NCBI GenBank assembly: GCA_023053685.1
Contig: JALIGW010000063.1
Coordinates: 744,001 to 808,000, forward strand
Length of the DNA: 64,000 bases
Direction of reading: 5' to 3'
DNA from: Diadophis punctatus similis
Taxonomy: Eukaryota; Chordata; Lepidosauria; Squamata; Dipsadidae
Position numbers and translations under genes: made by a program. Below are positions 44,034 to 55,040 of the stretch, one piece after another. The notes below the pieces were generated by a model. It worked only from the letters and a program-made list of their open reading frames with translations. It searched no databases and was not told the DNA's origin. How positions within the stretch are numbered: the first letter of the stretch is position 1; each line of letters starts with the position of its first letter.

Positions 44034-44966
44034 AATTCATGGGGTTGAATCAATCTCCTTCCTGTTTCTAAAGAACAATTGGAAGAATTGGAAGCAGTCA
44101 CACAGGATGGAATATCCAATGTCTTTCCTGATTCAAACAGAGACAAACCAAGATTCACCTACAAGAGAGAGAAAGTACATTGAAGATCACAGCCTGTCCT
44201 GTAACTTGAGCCACAAAAAGCATAACCTGTGGCATTTATCCTTTTCTAATGCAAGATCCCTTCCATGTCACTTCAACGTGATGTTTACATCAAAGGCAGT
44301 CACTGGAGAAGGAGGAGAAGAGGTCTCAAGGCCTGTGAGGTGATAATTACAATGAGAAGGAACTTGTCCTTTTGGGATCCTGAACCTCTTCCATCTGATG
44401 AGGGGTAGGTGGAGAAAAACATATTAGTGGAAAATCACAGATAGACTCCTTGGGGCAGGGTTGTGTAGTGGTGATAGTCATTCATGTTAGGACATGTCCA
44501 GAAAGTGAGGCTACAGCAAGAGACCTCAACAGCCAGAAAAGTGACTTCTGCTGTCCTTCAATGTGGCCTTTTGCCTCCAGAGACCGCTGAGGATTTTGGT
44601 GCCACTCTATATTGGTGCCACTTAATTCTAGTGCTGCCTGTGCTCTAACGCCATGGAAGCAATCATTATCCTTGAATCCAACTTAATGTTCAGAGTTTGG
44701 GATTTTCTTTTCAATGGGATTTCCATATATTAATCCCAAATTGGAGCTGATTTTTGAATTCCTTATAACTGATGGGAAATTTGTTTTGCCTTTTTTTTCT
44801 AGAAATATCCATTTTTGCATGAGAGCAGAGAAGAAAAGGATGGCCCATTGACTGCATCATTGGCTGATAGGGAGATGGTTATAGAATAATGGATAGAAGT
44901 TTTATTTTAGTTTCCTTTTCCTTTTCTGTGTTGTCTCTTCCACACTGAGAGTCTTTAAATTTTCAA
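44034..44966. other. Gene 2 5' flank
   Basis: The proximal ~0.57 kb matches the gene 1 upstream block. The remainder up to the telomere-like tract shows no gene or repeat I recognise. Confidence 0.5.
44231..44240 (-). promoter_or_regulatory. Possible TATA-like element upstream of V2R gene 2
   Basis: Minus-strand GATAAATGCC about 198 bp upstream of the ATG, aligned with the TATA-like element of gene 1. Confidence 0.25.
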
Positions 44967-45443
44967 TTAGTGTTAGTGTTAGTGTTAGTGTTAGTGTTAG
45001 TGTTAGTGTTAGTGTTAGTGTTAGTGTTAGTGTTAGTGTTAGTGTTAGGGTAGGGTTAGGGTTAGGGTTAGGGTAGGGTTAGGGTTAGGGTTAGGGTTAG
45101 GGTTAGGGTTAGGGTTAGTGTTAGGGTTAGGGTTAGGGTTAGGGTTAGGGTTAGGGTTAGGGTTAGGGTTAGGGTTAGGGTTAGGGTTAGGGTTAGGGTT
45201 AGGGTTAGGGTTAGGGTTGGGTTAGGGTTAGGGTTAGGGTTAGGGTTAGGGTTAGGGTTAGGGTTAGGGTTAAGGTAGGGTTAGGGTTAGGGTTAGGGTT
45301 AGGGTTAGGGTTAGGGTTAGGGTTAGGGTTAGGGTTAGGGTTAGGGTTAGGGTTAGGGTTAGGGTTAGGGTTAGGGTTAGGGTTAGGGTTAGGGTTAGGG
45401 TTAGGGTTAGGGTTAGGGTTAGGGTTAGGGTTAGGGTTAGGGT
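44967..45443 (+). repeat. Interstitial telomere-like repeat
   Basis: 13 units of TTAGTG (44967-45044), then about 400 bp of TTAGGG (45045-45443) with a few variants (GGGTAGGG, one TTAGTG near 45117, TTGGG, TAAGGTAGGG). G-strand on plus. About 0.9 kb upstream of the gene 2 start codon. The NPNPNP or similar frames across it are not genes. Confidence 0.97.
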
Positions 45444-45860
45444 TTCTTAACAACCACAGTGTGCTGTGAGGTTTGTAGCTGTTTGCAGCTGAGATGGTGG
45501 CAGCACCCAGAGTGTGGTGGATGGTGTGACCTGATTTCTTGCCGCAACCACCCAGTAGTTGGTTTAGGAGGACCTGATGGAAGTTCTACTTATTTTGTAA
45601 ATGCACTTGGTGCAACTCCTGTGACATTCTCATCTCTGAGGCCTTATTTGAAACTCCACCCCAAGTGCTTCAAAGGGCCAGTTTGGAGTTCCTGTGTTCT
45701 GGTTTATCTTGGTCAATTGTTGATGGATTATGTTTCTTATCTTGAGGGGGAATGTTAATATGTACAGCTTGGCCTAGAAGGGAGAAATGGGAGGGAGGGT
45801 TGCGTGAGAGGGGAATCAAAAGAAATAGGCAGGTCTTACAATGAGGAGCACAGATTCAGT
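45444..45860. other. Unassigned sequence after the telomere-like tract
   Basis: An open frame at 45459-45758 has no family I recognise. Its end (CTTGAGGGGGAATGTTAATA) resembles a polypurine tract/LTR junction of a retroelement, but no LTR pair is visible. Confidence 0.3.
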
Positions 45861-46192
45861 TTAACAGAGTTGGAAGGGACCTTGTAGGACATCTAGTCCA
45901 ACCCCCCACTCAAGCAGGAGACCCTACACCATTTCTGACAAATGGCAGTCCAATCTCATCTTGAATGTCTCAAGTGTTGCAGCTCACACAACCCAAAGTC
46001 AAGCTGTTCCACTGGTTGATCGGTCTCACTGTCAGAAAGTTCCTCCTTATTTCAAGGTTGAATCTCTCCTTGGTCAGTTTCCATTCATTATTCTTTGTCT
46101 GGCCTTCAGGTGCTTTGCAAAATAGCTTGACCCCCTCTACTCTGTAGTAGCCCCTCAAACAGGATGACCCATAACCCAGGTACATTATTTGA
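45860..46192 (-). mobile_element. CR1 LINE 3' end
   Basis: Reverse CR1: AACAGAGTTGGAAGGGACCT, CATCTAGTCCAACCCCC, then minus-strand FNLEIRRNFLTVRPINQWNSL. Degraded and 5'-truncated. Confidence 0.85.
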
Positions 46193-46519
46193 AAGTTATC
46201 CTACTGTAGAGTCCTCAGTTTCCACTCTCAGTGTCTGCTAGTGGCTCCAGGTTCCAGTTGTTGTCTGTCAATTGGAGTGCCAGGTTGATGTGTAACATGG
46301 CTTCTCCTGTCCATTAGGTTGCTGCCATGTCTCACTGAAGCCTATCCCAGAGGGGAGGAAAACTCTCTTCAATAGAGAATATGGCCACCTAATTTGTGGG
46401 TTTGCCTCAGGTGAGAGCCCAGAGAAGTCTTTACCAATATTAATTAAAAACTAGTCATCAAGACTTTGCATAGTTAAAAATAAATATGACTCCAATGCAC
46501 AGAAAATGAGATAGATGGA

Positions 46520-46588
46520 GAGGCAGGGAGGGTTTGGGAGGGGAGGGAGGGAGGGAGGGGAGAGAGAGAGAGAGAGAGAGGGGGGGGA
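46520..46588. repeat. Purine-rich microsatellite
   Basis: (GGGA)n merging into (GA)n and a G run. Confidence 0.8.
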
Positions 46589-46651
46589 TGCCTTTCACCC
46601 GATGTAAGGAAGAAAGGGAGGGAAGGCAACCCTTGTTCCACTGCCAGTCTC

Positions 46652-46978
46652 TGACATATAAGAATAACTCTCATCAGAGGCGAAATAGATTTTTTCCTGG
46701 AACTCTGACATTAGAAAAGAAACCGCAGTTTAAAGTTCTAAGTATAAAATATTTATTTCGGTACAAAAACAATAAATTCTCATTAATCACATCTTAGCTA
46801 TAAAAACACGTCTTGCTCCTTACAGAAGTTGAAAAAGAAGGACGGATCAAAGAAAGGAATGTACACATGCATAATAGGAACATATTAATCACGTGCTCAG
46901 GAATAAACCATTATATTTGATAGGGATGCAGCTCCCTGCATATACATGTAACAGGCAATATAAAATCATTGCTTGACA
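46652..46978 (-). repeat. Copia 3' LTR (left)
   Basis: 327 bp, TGACATATAAG...TGCTTGACA on plus. By eye about 14 differences from the right LTR, roughly 4%. Contains TTTATAGC and AATAAA-type signals on the element strand. Confidence 0.9.
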
Positions 46979-47134
46979 CCCCTTCTTTGTCTGTTGGATG
47001 GATATGCTTATACCACTCTACACACATTAAATATGTTAAAGATTCATGTCTTGCTGCAGGCAATGGCTTGTTCAGGATGTCAGCTATCTGATATTCTGTT
47101 GGCACATATTCTAACTTAATGAAACCTTGTCTTA

Positions 47135-47830
47135 CTAAATCTCTAACATTTTTATAACGAATGTCAATGTGTCTGGACCTGTTTCTGAAATGTAAACAAC
47201 TGATTGATTATCTTCCATCATGGTGATTGGCTTCTTCGGTTTGGTCCAGATATCTGTAACTAAAGAATAGAACCAAGTTAACTGATTACTAGCGTCAGAA
47301 ATACACGCATATTCTGCCTCCATTGAAGAACAGGAAACAAAACTCTGTTTTCTCACGTTCCAATGAATGGGGCATCCATTCAGGTACATTATGAAACCTG
47401 ATGTGGTTTTTCTTGATTCCTTATCGCTTGCCCAGTCAGCATCTGCATAACAATACAAGTCAGCAAAATCAGAATGTGTAGGTTCTAGCTTTAAATTCAT
47501 GTGTTGAGTGTATTTTAGGTATCTCAGTAACTTCTTAATACATGACCAATGGAATTCTGTGGCTTTGCTTATGTGTCATGACAACAAATTGACACTAAGT
47601 GCTATGTCTGGTCTAGTCCAACCACTAATGTATAGTAGTGAACCAATTACTGAGCGATAAAGTGTTTGATCCTTGAACTCAGGACTTTGTTCATCTTTCA
47701 GATTACAAAAATCAGTTTGCATAGGAGTGTATGTCGGTGTAGCATCTTGCATGTTGCAATAGTGTAGGAGTTGTTCTATCTTGGCTTGTTGTGAGAGGCT
47801 AAACCCCTTCTGTCTTTTCAATCTGTACAC
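47135..47830 (-). pseudogene. Copia RNase H
   Basis: Two frames: LYRSVIGSLLYISGWTRPDIA (47576-47830), then YADADWASDKESRKTTSG, SCSSMEAEYACI and MMEDNQSVVYIS (47135-47500), the acidic RNase H sites. A frameshift near 47500-47575 separates them. Confidence 0.85.
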
Positions 47831-48707
47831 CTAAATAATCATTGATGTGACCTAGTGACTTCAATGTGAAGAATCTCTTCAGACCTGAAACAAAAATTTC
47901 ACTCATGTGTTTGTTAGGACCAATGTAAACTATATCATCTACATAAACAAGAACAATTTCATATGCCTTCCCAGACCTTTTTGTGAACACACATTCATCA
48001 GTTTCGGACTTAATAAAGCCCATTGAATTTAGTTTGTCTTTGAGACAGTTATACCACATCAAACCTGATTGTTTCAGACCATAAAGACTTTTGTTGAGAA
48101 TCCATGTGTCCCCTTCTCGGCCACGGAGGTCGTCACAGAATCCGGGGGCGCACTTCATGTAGATTTCTTCATCTAGGTCTGCATGTAGATAGGTAGTTTC
48201 AACATCAAATTGGAAAACTTCAAGTCCAAGAATGGAAGCTGTAGTTAAAGCTATTTTCACACTTTCAGTTCGCACTGTAGGTGAGTAAGTGTTTGTGTAA
48301 TCTTCAGGATAACTTTGTGCGAAACCTTGTGCTACTAGTCTTGCCTTGTATAATGGCTCACCATCTGGTTTTTGTTTGATTTTGTACACCCATCGTGTGC
48401 CAATGATTTTCTTGTTTTTAGGAGGTGCTGCAGGTGTAAAAACGTTAAGAGTCTGGCGACTGTCCATCTCAACTTGCATGGCGGTGTGCCATTTATCTTG
48501 TTCATCTTGTGAAAGATATTTGATTTGAGCATAAGTCTCTGGTGGAAGTGTAACATTACAGACCAACGGTGGTGGTCTGTTTGTGCAATGCAGTGTGTAT
48601 TTCTTTGGAGGAATACCTTTTATAGTTCTCTTGGAACGTCTTGGAGCGGTTGTCCAATCTTCTTTATCTTCCTCATCTCCATCGATGTCGCTAGCATGAG
48701 CATCCAC
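47799..48707 (-). pseudogene. Copia reverse transcriptase
   Basis: RVT_2 motifs in order: GTRWVYKIKQKPDG, YKARLVAQGF, YSPTVRTESVK, QFDVETTYLHADLDEEIYM, LNKSLYGLKQSGLMWY and the catalytic YVDDI. The frame breaks at about 47800-47830 before RNase H. Confidence 0.9.
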
Positions 48708-49882
48708 GGCAGGTGAAGATGGAATGTTAGATGAATCATCTTTGGGAAATAAATTCCAGGATCATTAGAATGTTTTTTTGACCAATCTGAATCTTCTTCA
48801 AAGTTAGCAGAATTAGAAATTGTAATCATATTGTTAGAGTCAATGAATTTTCCCCACTTCGAATTGTCATCAATGCCTATATATCTCAGTCTCTTAGCAA
48901 TTTGGCCACCTTTTCTTCTTAGCGCTAATGGAATGTTCACCATTGCATATGAACCAAAAATGTTTAAATTAGAAAGATCTGGCTGGTAGCCATGCAGCAT
49001 ATAGAAAAGTGTTTGGTCAATCACACTACTCCAAGTGCGATTAACAAGGTAGTTTGCATACTTAACTGCTTCGCCCCAAAATGAATGTTTCAGATTAGCA
49101 TCTTCTAGTAGGCAGCACATCATGGTTTGGAGAACCTCTTGTCGTCTCTCTGCCACTCGGTTGTGAGCTGGCATGGAAGGGGCGGATGTTTGATGTATGA
49201 TACAGCTTCTGCGTATCCAATCTTGGAAACGTTGTGACATGAACTCGGAACCACGATCACTCTGAATTCTGCGGATCTTCACCCCATGTTGATTGTAGGC
49301 CTGGATTGCAAAGTCTTTAAAGATCTGAAAGGTTTCAGATTTCTCTCTCATAAGAAAAACATAACCATATCTAGAATGATTATCAACAATAGTTAAGAAA
49401 TACTTTTTACTGCCAATAGTTGGGCCATAAGGACCCACAATATCAGTATGAACCAAATCAAAAATGTGTGTTGACTTACGTATAGCATGTTTTGGAATGG
49501 CTGCTGCCTTTGATTTTGCCTTTTTGCAAACAGCACAATCCAAATGTACCTTACATCCTTTGAAATTCAAACCTTGGGCAAACAATGGCATTCGTTTAAG
49601 GACGTCAAAACTGGCATGTCCCATCCTCCTGTGCCATTTATGTATGCACTTGTAATGTAAGGGTCGGCCTGTGAGAGAACTAACAAAGTTAACATTTGAA
49701 TTAGGAACCTTAGGTTTGTTTTTAGGAGTCTGTGAGGCAATCACAGGATCTCTCTCTTGGACAGCTCTCTCTGGGCCTGCATTGCCATTAATGGAAGGTA
49801 TTATTCTTGCTTGTTTTTGAGGCTCAGGTTTTGGCCTTAAGTAGAAGACTCCACCAATCACAATTGTGTCTGCAACAATCAT
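48708..49882 (-). pseudogene. Copia integrase
   Basis: GAG-pre-integrase HHCC finger (HKWHRRMGH...LDCAVCKKAK), then the DDE core: first Asp in VHTDIVGP, second Asp in IQSDRGSEF, Glu in RVAERRQEVL. The frame runs on to 48620 but past a frame change the reading is no longer Copia-like. Confidence 0.88.
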
Positions 49883-49928
49883 ACTGTTCTTAACAATGTA
49901 GCTTGCATTCTTAAAATGATGAACCTGA

Positions 49929-50158
49929 AAATAGCAATAGCACTTTACTTATATACCGCTTCATAGTGCTTTACAGCCCTCTCTAAGCGGTTTACAGAGT
50001 TCAGCATATTGCCCCCAACAATCTGGGTCCTCATTTTACCGACCTCAGAAGGATGGAAGGCTCAGTCAACCTTGAGCCTAGTGAGATTTGAACAGCTGAA
50101 CTGCTGAACTAGCAGTCAGCCTGCAGTCGGAGCATTTAACCACTGCACCACTTCAGCT
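49929..50158 (-). repeat. Sauria/Squam-type SINE inserted in Copia pol
   Basis: Reverse SINE: AATAGCAATAGCACTTTACT, CAGCCCTCTCTAAGCGG, TTGCCCCCAACAATCTGG, GTGAGATTTGAACAGC and CCACTGCACCACTTCAGCTC. Separates protease from integrase. Confidence 0.88.
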
Positions 50159-50705
50159 CTTCAAAATCTAAAGTATTGATTAAATAGGTATAACTAAGCA
50201 AATTAAAAGCTGCAGCAGGAACACAATAAACATCTGGAATCAGTATATCTAACTCTTCAATGTAAACAGTCCTTTTTCCTTCAACTTTGCAAGGACGTTC
50301 AGTGAATGTATAGAGTTCACAAAATTCTGGTTCTGGTGCATGCATTTCTTTGAAAAGGTGCTTTTGGTAAGTAATGCTAATTGAGGCACCTGAGTCCAAA
50401 GTCCACAATAAATGTCTATCATATTGCTGACAGGGTTGGACAGCTTGTATGATGGCAAGAGTGGCATATGGGCCAAATGAGTCGCACCTTGGACCTGGGC
50501 GACATTGGCTGCCACTTCTGCTTCTGCTGCCTATGAAGACTGTTCCTCTGGGCAGGGATGCCCTTCTCCTGTAGGCTGTGCCTCTGGGTTGGTACTGGTC
50601 CCTGTAGTCTGTTCCTCTGGGCTGGACAGGAACTTGAGTGCGTTGCAATTGAATACAATCTCTACTGGTGTGACCTACACAATCACAATATTGGCAACGT
50701 AGCAA
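50159..50705 (-). pseudogene. Copia zinc knuckle and protease
   Basis: CQYCDCVGHTSRDC is a CCHC knuckle (C-x2-C-x4-H-x4-C). LLWTLDSGASISIT contains the aspartic protease DSGA motif. Runs into a SINE insertion at 50158. Confidence 0.85.
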
Positions 50706-50732
50706 TCTTGGAGTGTATTCCCTCTCTGGGGG

Positions 50733-52726
50733 TCATCTAGTTGGAAGACGTGTTGTAGCTAGGGGGCGTTGCAAGTGAGGCGCTGCAAGTGCAATATCTT
50801 CATATTCTGTTAAAATTCTACAAACATTGTCAACAGTTCTTTGAGCAAAAGGTACATGATTGATTTGTGTGATGGCCTCTCTCCATGTGTAATTTAAGGA
50901 ATTGGTAATAATACTGACCATTTGATTATCGTCCATTGGATAGCCACGTTCTGCGAGGTCTTTCCTCATGTGTTTCATCTTTGTTAAATGTGCCCCCATG
51001 CTGTCTGTAGGTTTAATTCTAGTTCCATGAAATTGTGACAAAAGCAGGTTAGTAGATTCAGCTGAAACTGGCCGAAAACAACGTTCTAATTGAGCCCATA
51101 TTTCTTGGGCAGTTGCATTTGGAACAAATGTTTGCTGCATTTCAATCTCCATCGACATCAGTATACTAGTAGATGCTTTTATATCTAATAATCTGATGGT
51201 ATCTGGCCAAGGACGCTCAGGTGAGTCAAATACCATGTCATGCGTGCCCTCACAATGAAGCAAAATAGTCATTTCACTAACCCAGGCTTTATAATTCTGT
51301 CCTGATGGCTTTAACTTTGAGTGGCCAGTTAATGGGGCAACTGGTGCCTGGTAAGGTGGAGCAACAGCTTGAATTGGCTGTAAAGGTGGGGCGCCTAATG
51401 GGGCCTACGAAGGTGTGGCCTGAGGAATTGCCTGTGGACCCACTTGGGGTTGGAGAGGAGGCGGCAAAGGAGCCTGCACTGGAGCAGGTGGTGGTGCCTG
51501 GACTGGCTGTTGTACAGCAGCTGGTGCAGCAGCAGGGGCCGGCTGCATAGAAGCAGGTGGTGGAAAAATTGGCACTAGTTGGGCCACAGTTGGGGCAGGT
51601 GTAGGAGCTTGCACTGGAATAAGTAATTGTCCCATTTGGGGTTGCTGTTGGGCAGTTGAAACAGCAGGGGTTGGAGTAGTTCCAGCTTGTAACGCAGCGT
51701 GGGTTTGCTGCATAATTTATGCAGCCATAGGAACGGGTGGTGCACTTTGTACCTGTATTGTTTGGGCAGGTTGAAGAAATTGTTGTTGGGCTATATGTGG
51801 AGGTGGATCTAACTGTAATCCAGAACCTCCAAGTGGCATAGGTGACAAAGGCTGTCTTTTGCTAGACATCAGGAGATCTAGCCTTTCTAATAGAGTTTTA
51901 AACATGATTTCTGTTTTATCTGTTTTATCTATATTTTGTCCACTAGATGGCACTGCAACATTACTTTTGGGAAAGTCTCTCTGTTCATAAAATCTCTGAT
52001 CAGAACCAGCCCCTATTGATGTATAGTCATATGTCCTTTCCGGCAAATGAAAGGTAACACCCATTTTTGGGCGTGGCTCAAATGTTGATGAGACCAGAAA
52101 AGATGGCCCAGGAAAAGTTTCTGGAATGTAAGAAGGCTGGAAGACATCTTGTTTTTCATATAGGCGTTTGGCTTTCTAGTAACTGCTTCCTTAAGTATTT
52201 AATTTCTCTGTCTTTACTATCAAGAAGGTCTTTGTGGCGTGCATCAATAAATCTTTCTGTGGCTGATACGGTACTCGAGGGTGCTTCCTCAGAAAAACTT
52301 TCAAGTAATTGGGGCTGAAGTGGCTCATAATGAGTAATCTTTTATTTATTTATTTATTTCTTGGTTCTTATATGCCGCCCTACTCCCGAAGGACTCAGGA
52401 GTGGCCCCCGTTTGAACAGCCCCCATTTGAGTTGAACTAGCACCCGGGAAAAAGGGAGTGCTTTTCACATCTACTAACCTCCGGAAATCTTGTTCCTGTT
52501 GCAAAGCCTCTGCTGCTGTGATTGAGTGCGTGGGCAAAGATGGCACCGGAGAAGTTTGCAGAGATGCGATAGGAGTCTGTCTCGGAGTAGTGATTAAAAG
52601 TGGAGGTGAGATAGGCAAATAAGTTGCTTCTTGAGGCTTCTCTGCTTCTTGAATTGGCTGGTCAAGGAGAAATGAAATTTCTTTCTCCGGAGAAGACATT
52701 TTAGTAGATTTATGGAGTCTTTTCAC
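50733..52726 (-). pseudogene. Copia gag region
   Basis: N-terminal frame (52346-52726) starts near MSSPEKEISFLLDQP and is cut by an L2 tail. A Pro/Gln/Ala-rich stretch follows (51405-52064), then a Gag-like frame at 50733-51272 with AQEIWAQLERCF, LLLSQFHGTRIKPTDSM, LTKMKHMRKDL and LNYTWREAI, typical of the Copia gag (UBN2) domain. Confidence 0.75.
52336..52397 (-). mobile_element. L2 3' tail inserted in Copia gag
   Basis: (TTTA)n followed by TATGCCGCCCTACTCCCGAA and GGACTCAGGAGT, the reverse of the L2 3' terminus. Confidence 0.75.
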
Positions 52727-52824
52727 TTCAAAACAGCCAAAAACATTCTTATCTATCTGAATGAGCTAAATGCTATAAACCTGTCAGAATTAATTAAGAT
52801 CCAGGAACCAAACTCTGCATACCA

Positions 52825-53151
52825 TGACAGATAAGAATAACTCTCATCAGAGGCGAAATAGATCTTTTCCTGGAACTCTGACGTTAGAAAAGAAACCGCA
52901 GTTTAAAGTTCTAAGTATAAAATATTTATTTCGGTACAAAAACAATAAATTTTCATTAATCACATCTCAGCTATAAAAACATATCTTGATCCTTACAGAA
53001 GTTGAAAAAGAAGGACGGATCAAAGAAAGGAATGTACACATGCGTACTAGGAACATATTAATCACATGCTCAGGAATAAACCATTATATTTGATAGGGAT
53101 GCAGCTTCCTGCATATACATGTAACAGGCAATATAAAATCACTGCCTGACA
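52825..53151 (-). repeat. Copia 5' LTR (right)
   Basis: 327 bp, same length as the left LTR. Followed on the element strand by the likely primer-binding site. Confidence 0.9.
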
Positions 53152-53156
53152 GTCTC

Positions 53157-54224
53157 TTCCACACATAGGGTACTGAGGGGGAAAAGCAAAGCCCAGACCC
53201 ATCACGTTACCCATAGAAAAGGCTCAGGAAAGAGGAGGGGATGTGGTGGACCCTTTCACCCCCTTATTCTGGGAACACACTAATGTCGCTTACAGGCTTC
53301 ATTGTTGCATTTTAAGGGGAGGAAGCCAATGGGGGTTTGTGAAGCTTCGGTTTGTCTTTGTGTGTTTCCAGGAAAGGATCCTGTCTGGGGGAAGCCATGC
53401 AGAGTCTTTGTCTCCAAAGGGGGACCCAGCATTGCTCGGGAGGATATGGCAAGAGGGGTCTCCCTGGAGGGACCCTCTGGGGCTCTGAGGAACAGACATC
53501 CTGGGGGTCCCTTGTGGCCCCTGAAGACCCTTCAGCCGGGCTCTCCTGGGCAGCTGCTGCTCCCACTTGCTCAAGAGCCTCCACTGGAGGAGAATCCCTT
53601 CAGGGCAGCCATTTTGAGGTGGCCGAGGGGCCTTTCTAGGACTTCAGCCTCCCTTCCCTCTGCATTTCTGGCAGGTTTTGCCTCTTTGTCATCACACTAA
53701 AACCTTTTAATTTTATCCTTATTTGAAACTCTGCCCCCCACACACACTTTATCTTTGTTTGTTAACCCTCTCCTCATGAGGCTGATTGGTGGCTGGGTTC
53801 CCAGGCAACCATTGTCTCTTCCCCTCTTGTTTGATTGGCTTCTGCTGGATTGACATGATGACAGGGACAGGCCAGGAACGGGGCAGCCACTAGGGAGGGA
53901 GAGGGGCGGGGCTTTTGGCTTCCTTCAGAACTGCAGGAGTTGATGGGGAAATCTTCTCTCTTTTAGGAAAACCTGCTCATATGAAGGCCAGAATCAGAAG
54001 AAGAGAATATTCAAGAAACATTTTTAAAGTGTATTAAAAAATGAAGAAAAAAATTCAAGTCTTTGACAGAAGAAAAATAGGAAACAGAACTAAAACATAA
54101 AAAGGAGGAAGATGCAGTAAAATTGGACATTAAAGAAAATAGTGTGGATAAAGAGCTTATAGAAATGAGAGAGTTGAAATAGAAAATGGTTTTAGTATTA
54201 AGATTAATTTTGGAATTAGTTATT
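53157..54224. other. Unassigned GC-rich segment
   Basis: Overlapping frames on both strands at 53243-53700 (no family recognised) and a GGGGCGGGGC box near 53905. It may be an old promoter/exon or an unrecognised repeat. No gene call is justified. Confidence 0.3.
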
Positions 54225-54564
54225 TCCAAAAAGTTTTATTAGTACAAAATTACATAGATAATAGCTAAACATTAAATAGAAAGTACAAACATTTTTTTTA
54301 ATTTTTCTCCCCCCTAACCCATCCCTTTCCCTCCCCCCCCCCCCGGACTTCCCAGAGAGAGTACAGGGCATAATATCAATAAAATAAATTTAAATTAAAT
54401 TAAAAATTTTTGACTTCCACCTTATTTTTTTAAAACTTCAACTCCAAATTGTACACTAATAAAAATTCCTTCCTCCTCCTTTCAATCATCTACCCTTCAC
54501 AACATTTCTTCACTGTTAACTAAGAATTAAATGATTATTACATAAATGATGACTAAGTATTAAA

Positions 54565-54875
54565 TACAAAAACCTTAAACTTCATCATAAAATCAATCAG
54601 TATATAAATAACATACTATTACTATATATCAGATTATAAGCACTAATTACAAACTTTAAATAACCTTCCTCCCAAAAAAAAATGTTAAATCTAATTGTAA
54701 TATTTTATAACTGGATAGATAACAATTCCAAATCTTTCTCACAATTAAATAAAACTTAAATTGATATTACACAAAAAATAACTAAATAATAATACAAAAA
54801 CCTTAAACTTCATCATAAATTCTACCACTCTATTAGTAACATAATGTTACTATGTATTAAATTATTAGGTTCAAA
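54565..54875. repeat. ~226-bp tandem duplication in L1 #3 3' region
   Basis: ACAAAAACCTTAAACTTCAT recurs at about 54568 and 54795, with similar ACATA(A/C)T(A/G)TTACTAT following each. Confidence 0.65.
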
Positions 54876-55040
54876 AAAGTTCTAAATCTTTAAAAAGAAT
54901 TAATAATACTTTGAATAAGCCCCCCAAAAAAAACAAAAGAAAAAAAAAGAATGCAAGAAGTAAAGAAAAGAAAAAAAAATTAAGGAAAGAAGGGAAAAAG
55001 AAAAGTACAGTCATAATGGCAACCATCTGTCCAATAAACT

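Larger units (their letters stand above)
46652..53151 (-). mobile_element. Ty1/Copia LTR retrotransposon, both LTRs present
   Basis: 6.5-kb element on the minus strand flanked by the 5-bp duplication GTCTC (46647-46651 and 53152-53156). Two 327-bp LTRs, then gag, zinc knuckle, protease, integrase, reverse transcriptase and RNase H in that order; integrase before RT defines Copia. A polypurine stretch (46979-46990) precedes the 3' LTR. The sequence after the 5' LTR, TGGTATGCAGAG (about 52813-52824), resembles the TGGTATCAGAG primer-binding site of Copia elements. The pol frame is broken and a SINE and an L2 tail are inserted, so it cannot move by itself. Confidence 0.92.

Noticed and set aside
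45211..45453. Open frame of NPNPNP repeats on the minus strand
   Set aside because: It is the translation of the TTAGGG tract, which is open in several frames by composition.
51305..51550. Plus-strand frame opposite the Copia gag
   Set aside because: Complement of the Pro/Gln/Ala-rich gag stretch.
53243..53700. Possible zinc-finger-associated exon on either strand
   Set aside because: No KRAB, SCAN or C2H2 motif is visible and frames on both strands are equally open.
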